A stretch of DNA of 64,000 nucleotides, from NCBI GenBank assembly GCA_958349055.1, contig CATWBO010000006.1, positions 1 to 64,000 of the forward strand, written 5' to 3'. Every line of letters begins with the position of its first letter. Positions within the stretch are counted from its first letter, which is position 1. The stretch is from an uncultured bacterium. Its GTDB lineage: Bacteria; Actinomycetota; Coriobacteriia; Coriobacteriales; Coriobacteriaceae. Below, piece by piece: positions 8,289 through 17,033 of this stretch. A program made the translations under genes and the position numbers. The notes under the pieces were generated by a model, which saw only the letters and a program-made list of their open reading frames with translations, ran no database searches and was not told the DNA's origin.

Positions 8289-9695
8289 CTAGTCTGTGGT
8301 GTCGTCGTCCTCGGGGAGTTGGGGGAACACGGCGTTTTTGGGCATGGAAACCTTGGTGAGCGAGGTGAGCTTTTTGCTCAATGCCGTGTCCGTCTTGACC
8401 AGGTCGCTGAGCGTCACGATCTTGTAGCCGTCGGCGACAAGGCCGTCGATAATCTGCGGCAGCGCCTCGAGCGTCTGCTCGGCGCACTCATCGTTATCGG
8501 TGAGCAGCACAATGTTGCCCGGCGTCACCGAGTCGAGCACGGTCGATACCTGCTCGTCGGCACCGTTGAGCAGCCAATCGCCCGAGTCGATATTCCACGA
8601 GACCACGGCGGACACCAGGTCCATCGAGTCAATCCAGTTTTGCTCGTCAAACGCGGCGTAGGGAGCGCGCAACAGCATCGTCTCAACGCCGGTCGCCGAC
8701 TTAATCGCCTCGGTGCCCTTCGTGATCTGCTTGCGCACCGTCTCGCGATCTTCGCCCTTGAGCGAATCATCGCTGTAGCTGTTGGAGCCGATCTCGCACC
8801 CGGCATCGACAATCGCTTTGGCAGTAGCAGGCGAGGCTTCCGCGGCATCGCCCGAAAGGAAGAACGTCGCGGTGACGCCCTTTTCCTTGAGCACCTGCAA
8901 GATCTGCTTGGTCGCGCCGCTCGGACCCTCGTCAAATGTCAGGGCCACGTACTTTTCGTTGCCCTTGGGCGCTACGCTTGCGCACTCGACTACGCAGTCG
9001 GTGGCGGGCACGACCTCGCCGCGGTCCTGCGTCTTGCCCGACTGCTCGCCGACCCATACCTCGGAGCGGCCCTGAACGCCCCAGGTTTTGACATACTCAA
9101 TGGCACCCGTGCCCTCGACCTTGAGCTTTGGCTCGATAGTCGTGGCCTGGACCTCGTGCTTTTCGTAGGTGTTGCGGCCATCCTTGACCGTCACCTTCTC
9201 GCCGCCCGTAAGCTCGCGACTATCCCATTTGCCCTGCTTCACGCGCTTACCGTCAACCTTCACCGACAGCTTTTCGCCGCCATGGCGCTTGAGCACGCTA
9301 TCGTCGACGGCCAGCAGGTCGCCGGCGTCGTACGTTTCGGTCAGGCTTTGGTCGTCGATAAGATTCTGCAGCGTAGAACCCACGCGCACCGCGGTCTTTT
9401 GCCCGTTGAGCTCCACGTCCACGCTGCGGTTGACGTAGCCCACGACGGCAGCGATAAACAGCACGAGCGCGCAGCCCACGGCGATGAGCGCATAGGGCAG
9501 ACGGGACGGCCGGCGCGGCGTGCGTCCGTTGCCAATGCGCGCGCTGCGGTCGCTAAACCCACGGCTATGGTTGAGGTACACCGCGCCGGGCTTACGGCGA
9601 CGTCGACGCTGACCGCTGGGCAGCTGCCCCAGGTCGCGGCGAGCCGTCGGACGCGCACCGGAGCGCCCGTTTAAGTTGGATCCGTTTTGGCGCAT
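8289..9695 (-). CDS. Secreted polysaccharide-deacetylase-like protein, metal site degenerate
   Basis: A 468-residue protein with a basic N-terminal cytoplasmic tail, one membrane anchor (about 68-88), a DUF348-like ubiquitin-fold module (VELNGQKTAVRVGSTLQNLI), a G5-like stretch, and a NodB fold at about 245-435. The NodB motifs are recognisable but altered. Motif 1 is TFDEGP (253-258) instead of TFDDGP. Motif 2 is GSNSYSDD (303-310) where H-S/T-x-x-H should bind metal. Motif 3, RAPY (343-346), is normal. Motif 5 is LLTDND, lacking its His. With both metal histidines gone, deacetylase activity is unlikely; it may bind glycan or have another wall role. GGAGGG precedes ATG 9695. Confidence 0.8.
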   Translation of the reverse strand: MRQNGSNLNGRSGARPTARRDLGQLPSGQRRRRRKPGAVYLNHSRGFSDRSARIGNGRTPRRPSRLPYALIAVGCALVLFIAAVVGYVNRSVDVELNGQKTAVRVGSTLQNLIDDQSLTETYDAGDLLAVDDSVLKRHGGEKLSVKVDGKRVKQGKWDSRELTGGEKVTVKDGRNTYEKHEVQATTIEPKLKVEGTGAIEYVKTWGVQGRSEVWVGEQSGKTQDRGEVVPATDCVVECASVAPKGNEKYVALTFDEGPSGATKQILQVLKEKGVTATFFLSGDAAEASPATAKAIVDAGCEIGSNSYSDDSLKGEDRETVRKQITKGTEAIKSATGVETMLLRAPYAAFDEQNWIDSMDLVSAVVSWNIDSGDWLLNGADEQVSTVLDSVTPGNIVLLTDNDECAEQTLEALPQIIDGLVADGYKIVTLSDLVKTDTALSKKLTSLTKVSMPKNAVFPQLPEDDDTTD

Positions 9696-9716
9696 GTGCC
9701 CTCCCCCATAAACACA

Positions 9717-9746
9717 GCGAGCCGGAGCAACATGTCTCCGGCTCGC
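9717..9746 (-). terminator. Terminator between the PRC-barrel and deacetylase-like genes
   Basis: An 11-bp perfect stem (GCGAGCCGGAG / CTCCGGCTCGC) with an 8-base loop. The minus strand continues TGTGTTTAT. It lies 21 bp beyond the stop of the PRC-barrel gene and just before the start of the next gene. Confidence 0.55.
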
Positions 9747-9767
9747 CTCCCATCATTTGGTACGTCG

Positions 9768-10523
9768 CTATTTGCTAGCTTTTGACGAGCCCCCGCTCGC
9801 CTTTTGGTATTCGTCCTTAAAGGCCTTGAACATACCGCGCGTCTTACCGAGCTGCTTGCCCAGTGCGCGGCTGCCCTTGTCCACGGCGACCGATCCCTTG
9901 TCATCGAGCACCTTGGCGCCCTTCTTGACCTTATCGCCCACCACGACGCTGGCCTCGGCAGCCTTGGCGGCCGCGCCGCCCGAATACCCGAGCGCCTTGA
10001 CCTCGTCCGAGACAACCATCGCGCCGTTCTCGTAGCCGCGCAGCATCGTCGGCGGCACCTGCGTGTCGCCCACTAGCATGCTCGAAGCGGCGCCGGCGGT
10101 CACATAGAACGCCTGCACAATACCCGAGCGCGGCTTAAACTCAACGTCCGAGCAGTAGCCCACGGCGTCGCCCGATTCTGTGCGCACGTCCATGCCGACC
10201 CAGATGATGCAATCGTCCAGGTTGATATCGAGGCGCTTGGCCGCGGCGGCATCGTAGGTGCCCTTGACGTCGTCGACCGCGACGGCGCCCTCATAGACGC
10301 CGATGGCATCGAGCGCCACAAAGCGGTCGGGACGCTCGATCATGCCCGCGATATCGGACTGACGGACCATAAAGCCCACCACGCGCGTGCCGCCCGGAGT
10401 AAAGACGGGAAAGTGAATCTTGCCGAGCTTTTTGGGGCTGCGCGGCGTGCCGTCCTTTTTGGTGCGCTTGTCTTCGGCAGGTTTGCGATAAACCTTGACG
10501 CCGACAAAATCCCCTGCGCGCAT
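9768..10523 (-). CDS. PRC-barrel domain protein with a basic C-terminal tail
   Basis: A 251-residue cytoplasmic protein. Two PRC-barrel-like segments are visible (GDFVGVKVYRK...GKIHFPVFTPGGTRVVGFMV and DDCIIWVGMDVRTESGDAVGYCSDVEF), followed by a Lys/Ala-rich tail from about residue 195. PRC barrels occur in RNA-processing and membrane-associated proteins; nothing here fixes a role. Its ATG overlaps the TAA of the YtxH gene by one base (TAATG), so the pair is translationally coupled. Function unknown. Confidence 0.75.
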   Translation of the reverse strand: MRAGDFVGVKVYRKPAEDKRTKKDGTPRSPKKLGKIHFPVFTPGGTRVVGFMVRQSDIAGMIERPDRFVALDAIGVYEGAVAVDDVKGTYDAAAAKRLDINLDDCIIWVGMDVRTESGDAVGYCSDVEFKPRSGIVQAFYVTAGAASSMLVGDTQVPPTMLRGYENGAMVVSDEVKALGYSGGAAAKAAEASVVVGDKVKKGAKVLDDKGSVAVDKGSRALGKQLGKTRGMFKAFKDEYQKASGGSSKASK

Positions 10524-10918
10524 TATGCCTCGGTCGAGGTCTCCGTGGCCTCGGTGTCGGCCTCAGCGACGTTCTCGACCACGACGTCGGCAGCGGGCGT
10601 CACGTTGCCGCCCGAGATGGCGTCGTTGAGCTGCTCGCGCAGCTGGTCCATGCGCTCGCGGGCCAAGTCGACCTTGGCGCGCAGGTCATCGGTCTTGGCG
10701 TCGACCATCGGACCAAAGTCGTTGACCGCGGCACGGGCCTCCTCGGCGCTGTGCTCGTAGGTGTCACGCATGTTGTCCCAGGCGTCGTTGGCGATATCGG
10801 CGGCCATGGCGCGGGTCTCGGCGCCCGAGCGCGGGGCCAGAGCAACGCCGATGATAGCGCCGGCGGCAGCACCAAAGAGCGCACCGGAGACAAAGCTGAA
10901 AGTCTTTCCCATGATCAT
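10523..10918 (-). CDS. YtxH-family membrane-anchored protein
   Basis: A 131-residue protein beginning with one glycine-rich membrane segment (FSFVSGALFGAAAGAIIGVALAP), then a long helical Ala/Glu/Arg stretch likely to form a coiled coil, then an acidic Thr/Glu tail. The segment followed by APRSGAETR is the YtxH signature. These proteins are usually of stress- or envelope-related but undefined function. AGGAG lies close before two in-frame ATGs at 10918 and 10912, so either could be the start. First gene of a two-gene unit with the PRC-barrel protein. Confidence 0.8.
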   Translation of the reverse strand: MIMGKTFSFVSGALFGAAAGAIIGVALAPRSGAETRAMAADIANDAWDNMRDTYEHSAEEARAAVNDFGPMVDAKTDDLRAKVDLARERMDQLREQLNDAISGGNVTPAADVVVENVAEADTEATETSTEA

Positions 10919-11048
10919 TCCTCTCCTGCGGGCACCTCAATGCCCACCGTTTGAATGCTGTCCATTATACCCGCAGCGCAACACTTGCCGTTCCGCTCAT
11001 CTGCGTACGGTAAAAGCGCAGGTACATGATGGCGATAAGCGAGTGAAC

Positions 11049-11882
11049 CTACTCCTGAGGCGCAGCCGGCATGGCGACCGTGGCGGCTGGGTCCTCGCCG
11101 GCGCCATCGACGAGCGGCAGGCTGCCCTCGTGTGCCGAGCAGGACGGAGCCGTTGCCGCGCCGCCAAAGACGGCAGCGGGGGCCTCGTGGTTCTCGGCGA
11201 CCGCACCCTCGGTATCGATTGCCATCTGCGGCTCGTCGTCAAAGCTGGGGACACCCTGCGGCTCGGCGGAAACAGGCTCGGCGGTGGCATCGACAACGGG
11301 CTCGGCGGCGGCGTCGGCAGGAGCGTCGCCCTCGGGCGCATCCTCGGCCACGTCCTCGCCGTTCGCAGCGGCGACGGCCTCGTGCGGATCCTTGCCCTCG
11401 GCCTCGGCACGCATGCCCAGCACCAGGTTGCGCAGGCCCGCGACCGTGCCCTCCACATCGGGAGCCGGCTGATCGGCATGCAGGTACGCCCAGTCCATCA
11501 TAAAGGTCGCCGACGACAGCGCGCCAATGGCCAACGCGTCGTCGGGGCACGAAAGCTCAACCTCAAAGACGCGCTCGTCATGCTCACTCACGCGTGTGCG
11601 CCCGCACGAGATGCTTCCGGCAAGACCTGTCTCGTTCATGAGCTCGACCGTCACGTGCTCCAGCAGGTGGCAAAGCTCGGTCTGGCCCATGCAGTCCTGG
11701 AACTCGCGACCCGAATCGCCCAAGCACAGATGCTTGGCAATCGCGGGCACCAGGTAGTACACGCGCGCCGTGGCCTCGATATCCTCCGAGGTCATGAGCG
11801 GCATGCCGGGGTTCACCAGCACGTGCGCGCAAATCTTGTCCTCGCTGACGGTGACCTTAAGGATGTTGAACAGGCCTGCCAT
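11049..11882 (-). CDS. Uncharacterised protein resembling the N-terminal domain of cyanophycin synthetase
   Basis: 277 residues. Residues 1-150 form a compact domain containing CMGQTELCHLLEHVTVELMNETG, close in style to the HLLEHVALELQ segment of cyanophycin synthetases and related ATP-grasp/Mur-ligase proteins; no ATP-grasp or Mur ligase domain follows. Residues from about 160 are Ala/Glu/Asp-rich and probably disordered. It follows the CorC-like gene by 24 bp with a good ribosome site (GGGGAGAG), so the two are probably cotranscribed. The resemblance is by eye; function unknown. Confidence 0.6.
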   Translation of the reverse strand: MAGLFNILKVTVSEDKICAHVLVNPGMPLMTSEDIEATARVYYLVPAIAKHLCLGDSGREFQDCMGQTELCHLLEHVTVELMNETGLAGSISCGRTRVSEHDERVFEVELSCPDDALAIGALSSATFMMDWAYLHADQPAPDVEGTVAGLRNLVLGMRAEAEGKDPHEAVAAANGEDVAEDAPEGDAPADAAAEPVVDATAEPVSAEPQGVPSFDDEPQMAIDTEGAVAENHEAPAAVFGGAATAPSCSAHEGSLPLVDGAGEDPAATVAMPAAPQE

Positions 11883-11906
11883 AACTCTCCCCTACTCGTC
11901 CTTGCC

Positions 11907-13280
11907 CTACTCGTCGCCATCGTGCGGATCCGCAGAGCCCGCACCCGACGCCGCCGGCTTCTCTGCCGAGGACTCGGAATCCTTCTTATCGGTTTCGGCC
12001 GGAGCGATCACGCGAATGAGCGAGATGCGCTGGCCACGCATCGACTGCACCTTGAACTTGTACCCTGCGACCTCAAACACCTCTCCGATGTCGGGCACCG
12101 AGTCGCAAAGCTCCAAAATCCAGCCGGCGATGGTCTCATAATCATCGCTTTCCTCGAGCGGCCAACCAAGCTCAATCGCGTCATCGCACGAAAAACGCCC
12201 ATCGACGAGCCACTCACGGCGCGAGAGGCGCGTGAGGTACTTGTTGTCGGGGTCGAACTCGTCCTCGATCTCGCCGACGATCTCCTCGACGATATCTTCG
12301 ATGGTGATGATGCCGGCCGTGCCGCCGTACTCGTCCACGACGACCACGATCTGGTCGTGCGAGGTCTGCATCTCGGACAGCAGCGGCAGGATGTCCTTGG
12401 TATCGGGCACAAAGGTGGCATCGCGCAGGTAATCGGCGATGGGCTGATCGCCCTTGCCGTCGAGCGCGGGCTGAATCAGGTCCTTGATGTGCGCGATGCC
12501 CGCGACGTTGTCGGGGTCCTCGTGATAGACGGGGATGCGGCTGAAGCCGGTCTGGCGCATGGTGGACAACACGTCGGCGACCGTCTCGTCGTCCTCGCAC
12601 ATGGTGGTGTCCACGCGCGGCACCATGACCTCGCGGGCAACGGTGTCGCCCAGGTCGAAGATCTCGTGGATCATGCGCTTTTCCTCGTCGAGCAGGTCGT
12701 CCTGCTCCGAGACCATGTACTTGATTTCTTCCTCCGAGACGTTCTGGCGGTCATCGGCGCTCTTGATGCGCAGGATGCGGGCCAGGCCGTCGGAGCAGGC
12801 ACCGGTCAGCCACACGAGCGGGCGGGCGATCTTTTGGAACACGGAGAGCGGTCCCACGACCTGCTTGGATACGCCCTCGGCGTTAGCGAGGCCAATGCGC
12901 TTGGGCACGAGCTCGCCGATCACGATGGACACAAAGGCGACGGCGACGGTGATGATGACCGGCGCCAGGCCGCGCGCGATGGCGGAAAGCGGCGCGATGC
13001 CAAAGCTCATGAGCCACGTGGCGAGCGGGTCGGACAGGCTCGTCGAGGCGACGGCAGACGAGGCGAAACCCACGAGCGTGATGGCGACCTGGATGGTGGC
13101 CAGCAGCTGGTCGGAGTCGGCCGCCAGTTTAATGGCACGCTCGGCGCGCTTGTCGCCCTCCTCGGCCTCGTGCTCCAGCACGGCGCGCTTAGCCGTGGTG
13201 AGGGCCATCTCGGACATGGAGAAGTAGCCGTTGATGAGGGTCAGAACGAGGGTGGTGATAAGGGAGATGGTTATGTCCAT
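11907..13280 (-). CDS. CNNM/CorC-HlyC family membrane protein
   Basis: 457 residues. A DUF21 (CNNM) membrane domain at about 1-190 starts with ITLVLTLINGYFSMSEMALT-type sequence. A CBS pair follows (VMVPRVDTTMCEDDETVADVL; VVVVDEYGGTAGIITIEDIVEEIVGEIEDEFD), then the small CorC_HlyC transporter-associated domain and an acidic tail. The family is linked to Mg2+/Co2+ export or homeostasis; the name hemolysin is historical. Probably the first gene of a unit with the CphA-N-like gene downstream. Confidence 0.88.
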   Translation of the reverse strand: MDITISLITTLVLTLINGYFSMSEMALTTAKRAVLEHEAEEGDKRAERAIKLAADSDQLLATIQVAITLVGFASSAVASTSLSDPLATWLMSFGIAPLSAIARGLAPVIITVAVAFVSIVIGELVPKRIGLANAEGVSKQVVGPLSVFQKIARPLVWLTGACSDGLARILRIKSADDRQNVSEEEIKYMVSEQDDLLDEEKRMIHEIFDLGDTVAREVMVPRVDTTMCEDDETVADVLSTMRQTGFSRIPVYHEDPDNVAGIAHIKDLIQPALDGKGDQPIADYLRDATFVPDTKDILPLLSEMQTSHDQIVVVVDEYGGTAGIITIEDIVEEIVGEIEDEFDPDNKYLTRLSRREWLVDGRFSCDDAIELGWPLEESDDYETIAGWILELCDSVPDIGEVFEVAGYKFKVQSMRGQRISLIRVIAPAETDKKDSESSAEKPAASGAGSADPHDGDE

Positions 13281-13394
13281 CGGGAGTTTCTCGAACCTCC
13301 AAGATTCGGGATGTTAGGTAACAAACGTTGAGGGCGGATAGGGCAATTGCGCCCAGCGGTTGTCCGGATGGATCCGCGGGCGCAGGCGCGATCG

Positions 13395-14078
13395 CTAGAT
13401 TACGAAGAGGATCACCGCCATGAACTGGAAGATGCTGCCGGCGAGCACCCACAGGTGAAACACGCTGTGCAGGTAGCGCACGTTTTTGGCGATGTAGAAC
13501 GGCACGCCCACGGTGTAGCACACGCCGCCGACGGCGAGCAGGGCCAACGCGACGGGGTTCAGCAGCGAAACGAGCGCAGGTAGTTTAAAGACAACGAGCC
13601 AGCCCATCAGCAGGTAGACCAGGCCGCTTACCCAGTGCGGCTGACGCTCGCGCATAAAGCACTCGAGCGCGATGCCGATAATGGCGATGGCCCATACCGC
13701 AAAGAACAGCGCAGGGCCGCCTTCGTTTGCGAGCGTGATGAGACAAAACGGCGTATAGCTGCCCGCAATGAGCAGGTAGATGCAGCTGTGGTCGATAATG
13801 CGGAACACGCGCTTGGCGCGCTCGGGCTGAATCGCGTGGTAGAGCGTGGAGGCTAGGTATTCGAGGATGATGCTGACACCGTAGACAATTGCTGCGGCCA
13901 TATGCGTCGGACCACCGCCACGCAGGGCGGCGAACACAATCAGAAGCACAAGTGCTGCGATGCCCAGCAGGCAGCCGACACCATGGGTGACGGAGTTCAT
14001 GATCTCCTCGCCCACCGTGTAGTGCGGAACGGCCGCGGCCTTAGGTCGCGGCTTGGAACTGTCGCTCGAATCGGACAT
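13395..14078 (-). CDS. Hemolysin III / PAQR family membrane protein
   Basis: A 227-residue, seven-segment membrane protein with PAQR marks: EEIMNSVTHGVGCLLGIAAL, a Ser-x3-His equivalent in ASTLYHAIQP, IDHSCIYLLIAGSYTPF, and C-terminal HSVFHLWVLAGSIFQFMAV. The conserved His and Asp residues that form the metal site of the family are present. I use ATG 14078 (GGAGG 11 nt upstream); an upstream in-frame TTG at 14096 would overlap the ribosome site. Monocistronic and divergent from the alpha/beta hydrolase. Physiological role unknown. Confidence 0.85.
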   Translation of the reverse strand: MSDSSDSSKPRPKAAAVPHYTVGEEIMNSVTHGVGCLLGIAALVLLIVFAALRGGGPTHMAAAIVYGVSIILEYLASTLYHAIQPERAKRVFRIIDHSCIYLLIAGSYTPFCLITLANEGGPALFFAVWAIAIIGIALECFMRERQPHWVSGLVYLLMGWLVVFKLPALVSLLNPVALALLAVGGVCYTVGVPFYIAKNVRYLHSVFHLWVLAGSIFQFMAVILFVI

Positions 14079-14185
14079 GCCGGTTACATCCTCCAACGTA
14101 AATGGTTCTCAACACTATATCAAAGCGTATGGGTACGTGCGAAATTTGCACCTTACGTGACCCTTTGTTTACCCATTCTTTGCTT

Positions 14186-14246
14186 GTTGACGCATCAACG
14201 GCGAACATCCATAATGCGCTTGCATTAAATGTTGATATATTAACAT
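14186..14246 (+). promoter_or_regulatory. Promoter and paired operator-like palindromes of the alpha/beta hydrolase
   Basis: TTGACG (14187-14192), a 17-base spacer and CATAAT (14210-14215) form a good sigma-70-type promoter. GTTGACGCATCAAC (14186-14199) overlaps the -35 box and GTTGATATATTAAC (14231-14244) lies just downstream of the likely start. Both fit GTTGA-N4-T(C/T)AAC, so one repressor could bind both. Confidence 0.5.
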
Positions 14247-14265
14247 CTTATAGGAGAGCTTCTTT

Positions 14266-15231
14266 ATGTCTCAAAACGCACGTTCTTATCGAAAGTTGAA
14301 GATAGCCGGCGTCGTTGCGCTGGCGCTTGTTGTCGCGCTGCTCGGGTTTGCCGGCAACTTCCTGTTCGACTTTGCGCTGAACCCGCGTGCGCCGTACACC
14401 ATGAAGATGATGCAGGACGGAAAGGACGCCGGAAAAGGCGAGCAGATGGATGCCGAGGAGACCGAGGCACGGGCGTGGTTTAAGGAAAACCGCGAGAGCA
14501 GCAGCCTCACCGCGGACGACGGGACCGAGCTTGCCGCCTGGTATTTTGCCGCGTCGGAGAGCACCCACGATTACGCCGTCTGCCTGCACGGATACACCAA
14601 CGAGCCCATCGGCATGGCACGATACGTCAAGCGTTTCCACGACCGGGGCATGAACGTGCTCGCGCCCGCCGCCCGCGCCCACGAGCGCTCCGGCGGCGAC
14701 TACATCGGCATGGGCTGGCCCGAGCGGCTCGATGTCGTCGCGTGGATCGGGCAGATCGTTGCGGCCGATCCCGAGGCGCGCATCCTGGTCTTTGGCGAGT
14801 CGATGGGCGCGGCAACCGCCATGAACGTGGCGGGGGAACCTCTGCCGGCAAACGTGAAGTGCATTATCGAGGACTGCGGCTATACGAGTGTTTGGGACGA
14901 GTTTTCCCTGCAGCTCAAGGATGTATTTGGCTTGCCCAGTTTTCCGCTGCTCGATGTGGCCAACCTAGTGTGCAACGTACGTGCAGGCTACGATTTTCAT
15001 GAGGCGAGCAGCGTGGAACAGCTCAAGCGCGCAACGGTTCCCATGCTCTTTATCCACGGCGACCAGGACACCTTTGTACCGTACAGCATGCTCGACCAGA
15101 ACTACGAGGCGTGCGCCAGCAAGGTCAAGCAAAAGCTCACCGTCCACGGCGCCGCCCACGCCAAGAGTGCGCAAGTTGACCCCGAGCTCTACTGGAACAC
15201 AGTCGACGACTTCCTCGGAAAGAATTTTTAG
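14266..15231 (+). CDS. Membrane-anchored alpha/beta hydrolase
   Basis: 321 residues. A single N-terminal membrane anchor or signal (about 12-35) is followed by an alpha/beta-hydrolase domain: LHGYTNEP oxyanion region, VFGESMGAATAM with the nucleophile Ser in GESMG, acid Asp in HGDQDTFVPY, and catalytic His in VHGAAHAKS. It resembles extracellular or membrane-bound esterase/peptidase-like YqkD-type proteins; the substrate cannot be inferred. AGGAGA lies 9 nt before ATG. It has its own promoter with paired operator-like sites, so expression is probably regulated. Confidence 0.85.
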   Translation: MSQNARSYRKLKIAGVVALALVVALLGFAGNFLFDFALNPRAPYTMKMMQDGKDAGKGEQMDAEETEARAWFKENRESSSLTADDGTELAAWYFAASESTHDYAVCLHGYTNEPIGMARYVKRFHDRGMNVLAPAARAHERSGGDYIGMGWPERLDVVAWIGQIVAADPEARILVFGESMGAATAMNVAGEPLPANVKCIIEDCGYTSVWDEFSLQLKDVFGLPSFPLLDVANLVCNVRAGYDFHEASSVEQLKRATVPMLFIHGDQDTFVPYSMLDQNYEACASKVKQKLTVHGAAHAKSAQVDPELYWNTVDDFLGKNF

Positions 15232-15272
15232 GCAAAAAGCAACGTCCGGGGCTTTATCTGGCCCCCTATTTT

Positions 15273-15396
15273 CGGAAGTATGCGGCAAAATCTAGAGCTG
15301 CCAACCAGACCGCAGTTTTATCAACAATTTATCAGGGGTTTTGTTGCCAAAAAACGTCGTGTGCTCGGCGGTCTCGAAATTTGCCGCATACTTCCG
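15273..15396. repeat. 124-bp element with 17-bp perfect inverted ends
   Basis: CGGAAGTATGCGGCAAA (15273-15289) is exactly inverted at 15380-15396. The interior is AT-richer than its surroundings and non-coding. It lies at the convergent junction of the hydrolase and the DUF362 gene, just before a bidirectional terminator. It shares its plan, not its sequence, with the other inverted-end elements in this window. Confidence 0.6.
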
Positions 15397-15398
15397 GA

Positions 15399-15436
15399 AA
15401 ACCGCCCGTGAGCGCTGCGCTCACGGGCGGTTTTAG
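15399..15436. terminator. Bidirectional terminator
   Basis: AAACCGCCCGTGAGCGC pairs with its inverse, giving a stem of about 17 bp with A-rich and T-rich flanks on both strands. It separates the convergent alpha/beta hydrolase and DUF362 genes. Confidence 0.7.
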
Positions 15437-15482
15437 TTTACGTTACGCAACAAAAGTGCGCGATTTGTCCAATAGCCTGGCG

Positions 15483-16688
15483 CTACTTGACCTCGATGAG
15501 CTCGTACTCGCTCGTGCCCAGGCCGATCTTCTCGGCGTGCGCGATGCACGCGCGCCAGTCGGTGTCGGGATGCGTGATGCAGAAGGGGTCGTGCGCCTGC
15601 TCGCCCTCCAGGTGCTCGTGGTTGTGCTCCATCTTGGCGGCGCTGTCGGTGAGCTCGGTGTTGGGCAGCGGCTCGGATGCCATGACGGCATCGGCGCAAG
15701 CCTGGTCGATGGCAACCGGGTCGAAGCTCGCGAACATGCCGATGTCGTTGACGATGGGCGTGTCGTTCTCGGGATGGCAATCGCAGTTGGGGCTGATGTC
15801 CATGGCGAGCGAAATATGGAAGCTCGGGCGGCCGTCGACGATGGCCTTGGTGTACTCGGCGATCTTGTAGTTGAGCACGTCGGCCGCGGCGTCATAGTCG
15901 GGCTTGATGCAGTCTTGGTTGCACGCCGCAATGCAGCGTCCGCAGCCTACGCAGCGATCGTGATCGATGGCGGCAACGTGAACCGTGCGGGTGCTACCGT
16001 TGGCAAGCTCGCGCTCACGCGTGTCGTCAAACGAGACGGCGTTGTGCGCGCAGATGCGCTCGCAGGCACGGCAGCCCACGCAGTTGGTGGTATCGACGCT
16101 CGGCTTGCCAGCGGCGTGCTGCTCCATCTTGCCGGCGCGGCTGCCGCCGCCCATGCCCAGGTTCTTCATGGCGCCGCCAAAGCCGGCCTGCTCATGGCCC
16201 TTAAAATGGGTGAGGCTGATCACGATATCGGCATCCATGAGTGCCTGGCCGATCTTGGCCTCGTGCACATACTCGCCGCCCTCGACCGGGACGAGCGCCT
16301 CGTCGGTGCCCTTAAGGCCGTCGGCGATGATGATCTGGCAGCCCGTGGCATACGGGGTAAAGCCGTTCTGGTAGGCGGTGTCAATGTGCTCGAGCGCATT
16401 TTTGCGGCTGCCCACATAAAGCGTGTTGCAGTCGGTGAGGAAGGGCTTGCCGCCCAGCTCCTTGATGACATCCGCGACGGCGCGGGCGTAGTTGGGGCGC
16501 AAAAAGCTCAGATTGCCCAGCTCGCCAAAGTGAATCTTGATGGCGACGAACTTGTTCTCAAAGTCAATCTGCTCGATGCCAGCGCGACGGACGAGGCGCT
16601 TGAGCTTGTCGAGCTGGCTCTCGCGAGCATGCGTGCGCAGGTTGGTGAAGTACACCTTGGCGGGTGCTGCGGGTGCAGTTGCGGTCAT
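15483..16688 (-). CDS. DUF362 protein with two [4Fe-4S] ferredoxin motifs
   Basis: 401 residues. The N-terminal DUF362 domain (KVYFTNLRTHARE...IKIHFGELGNLSFLRP...DADIVISLTHFKGHEQAGFGGAMKNLGMG) surrounds two ferredoxin motifs: CVGCRACERIC at about residue 200 and CVGCGRCIAACNQDC at about 245. Such proteins are common in anaerobes and are probably electron carriers or [Fe-S] enzymes of unknown reaction. GAGGGGAT precedes ATG 16688. Monocistronic. The C-terminal Cys/His content (DISPNCDCHPENDTP) may bind another metal. Confidence 0.85.
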   Translation of the reverse strand: MTATAPAAPAKVYFTNLRTHARESQLDKLKRLVRRAGIEQIDFENKFVAIKIHFGELGNLSFLRPNYARAVADVIKELGGKPFLTDCNTLYVGSRKNALEHIDTAYQNGFTPYATGCQIIIADGLKGTDEALVPVEGGEYVHEAKIGQALMDADIVISLTHFKGHEQAGFGGAMKNLGMGGGSRAGKMEQHAAGKPSVDTTNCVGCRACERICAHNAVSFDDTRERELANGSTRTVHVAAIDHDRCVGCGRCIAACNQDCIKPDYDAAADVLNYKIAEYTKAIVDGRPSFHISLAMDISPNCDCHPENDTPIVNDIGMFASFDPVAIDQACADAVMASEPLPNTELTDSAAKMEHNHEHLEGEQAHDPFCITHPDTDWRACIAHAEKIGLGTSEYELIEVK

Positions 16689-16785
16689 AGATCTATCCCC
16701 TCGGTCTATATGGCGTTACAGACATAAGAGGATGGTACCCATTGGAGTAGGGTCGAAGTCAAGCACAAAACCGAGTCGTTAGGCA

Positions 16786-17033
16786 CTCATTGGGGACAGA
16801 CTTTAGGCACTCATTGGGGACAGACTTAAATGAGTAGGGACGCTCTTTCGCCACCCGCCACCTGGCAGCCAGGGACGTTCCCTTCCTGCCGGCAGTTGGG
16901 GACAGTCCTTGTCAGCCCGACCGGCGAGTCGGCGAATCGGCAAAGACTGTCCCCGATGACTAGTCATTTAAGCCTGTCCCCAATGACCACTTTTGGTCGT
17001 TTAAGCCTGTCCCCAATGACTACCCAATGACTA
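16786..17033. repeat. GGGGACAG repeat array, left copy
   Basis: Six or more copies of (A)TTGGGGACAG or its inverse lie between 16786 and 17033, including CATTGGGGACAGACTT twice and CTGTCCCCAATGAC twice. A 77-bp block (16896-16972) with an inner GCCGGC-type palindrome recurs at 20594-20669. The array runs up to the stop codon of the FtsX-like gene. Such words are typical of REP sequences mobilised by IS200-like (RAYT) transposases; no such transposase is in the window. Confidence 0.7.

Noticed and set aside
10761..13331. Long plus-strand frame of 856 codons
   Set aside because: Antisense shadow of the CorC-type and neighbouring genes; His/Arg/Gly-rich composition typical of reverse frames in GC-rich DNA.
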